A DNA stretch of 39,819 nt, taken from Deltaproteobacteria bacterium (GTDB lineage: Bacteria; Desulfobacterota; Desulfomonilia; Desulfomonilales; Desulfomonilaceae). How positions within the stretch are numbered: position 1 is the stretch's first letter; each line of letters starts with the position of its first letter. Below the pieces are notes generated by a model that saw only the letters and a list, made by a program, of their open reading frames with translations, had not been told where the DNA came from and did not search any database. A program made the translations under genes and the position numbers. Shown piece by piece: positions 39,409 to 39,819 of the stretch. The DNA lies in NCBI GenBank assembly GCA_016875095.1, contig VGSG01000033.1:1-39819 (forward strand), read 5' to 3'.

Positions 39409-39819
39409 AAACGGCATCCCTCCCAAACTCCCGTAGGGGCGCACGGCCGTGCGCCCCTACTTCCGCGATTACTTCTCAGCCCGTAGGATTTGGTGAGTGT
39501 AGCGAACCTTCCCGCGAGACGCGGGATTTGGGGTTTTCTGCTTCTTTGCCCGGGAGATAAGGGAAAACAAATTGAACAGTATCATACGCCAGAAGACCGC
39601 GACCCATGCGATTCCCCCCCGCGCCGCCGGGTCACCGCATCCTACCCCAACTGTAGTAATCGCGAAATGAGACATGGCCATTACCTTACCCCCAAAGGGG
39701 GAGCACCTTGAGTAGCCACGGGTGAAACCCGTGGTACGCGGTACCAATAACAAGTTTCTTTCGACCCTGAAGGGGTCGACCCTTTCAGGGTCGTTTTCCG
39801 AATTACCGATCAGACGCTC
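39409..39819. repeat. Palindromic repeat region at window end
   Basis: No gene is seen. A perfect 28-bp palindrome spans 39433-39460 (half-site GTAGGGGCGCACGG). CCACGGGT-GAA-ACCCGTGG is at 39716-39734, and a near-perfect 32-bp palindrome at 39762-39793 is built on CGACCCTGAA. Frames across the region translate repeat sequence. These are typical dispersed hairpin repeats; the 28-bp one may also end transcription of the CNB-domain gene. Confidence 0.7.

Noticed and set aside
39469-39753. 94-residue minus-strand frame at the window end
   Set aside because: It translates hairpin repeat sequence, with no start-site support or domain.

Overview
This is about 40 kb of GC-rich chromosome from an anaerobic bacterium, most likely a deltaproteobacterium (Desulfobacterota) of the syntrophic or sulfate-reducing type (Desulfomonile- or Syntrophobacter-like). 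The assignment is an inference from gene content: a methylmalonyl-CoA mutase made as a separate catalytic subunit, stand-alone biotin carrier and carboxyltransferase subunits, a CooC-type CO dehydrogenase maturation ATPase next to FolD and a DUF3786 protein, a DHH-CBS-CBS-tRNA nucleotidyltransferase fusion, and small RRM RNA-binding proteins. No rRNA, tRNA, CRISPR array, prophage or transposase was recognised.

Layout. (1) 0-4.7 kb: two paralogous RRM proteins, each with the same sigma70-like promoter and a strikingly conserved ~210-nt untranslated leader, flank a membrane sulfatase-fold protein. A highly self-complementary segment and rpsU (ribosomal protein bS21) follow. (2) 4.8-9.0 kb: a secreted DUF3999-like protein, divergent from the large DHH/CBS/tRNA nucleotidyltransferase fusion. 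(3) 9.1-16.6 kb: carboxylation and methylmalonyl-CoA metabolism (carboxyltransferase 5S/PycB-like subunit, hotdog thioesterase, methylmalonyl-CoA mutase, old-yellow-enzyme-type oxidoreductase, biotin carrier, methylmalonyl-CoA epimerase). It is interrupted by two nucleotidyltransferase/HEPN modules, one dead and one intact. (4) 16.6-23.3 kb: FmdB zinc ribbon, an HExxH protein, a 29-residue COX24-like ribosomal mini-protein, an Rrf2 regulator, a propeller-like secreted protein, then a forward run UPF0280 - phosphoesterase - HIT - LapA - RibF. (5) 23.5-28.1 kb, minus strand: serA - DUF3786 - cooC - folD, with two copies of a ~216-bp repeat placed 50-55 nt upstream of cooC and of folD. (6) 28.5-30.9 kb: a small tail-anchored protein, a REC-histidine kinase and queF, then a strong intrinsic terminator. 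(7) 31.2-35.9 kb: an ATGA-coupled trio (dynamin-like GTPase, a protein with four zinc-ligand pairs, a small helical protein), followed by a CPA2 antiporter and a UspA protein. (8) 35.9-39.4 kb: a PiT-like permease, an MFS transporter, a ChrB N-domain protein and a cyclic-nucleotide-binding-domain protein. Three copies of one 16-bp palindrome, TGTAAC-N4-GTTACA, tie this set together. (9) The last 400 bp is palindromic repeat sequence.

The items most likely to be undescribed are the RRM leader RNA, the TGTAAC-N4-GTTACA regulon around the ChrB-like protein, the dynamin/zinc/helical three-gene operon, and the repeat found at matching positions upstream of cooC and folD. All functional statements rest on reading motifs by eye; no database search was run.
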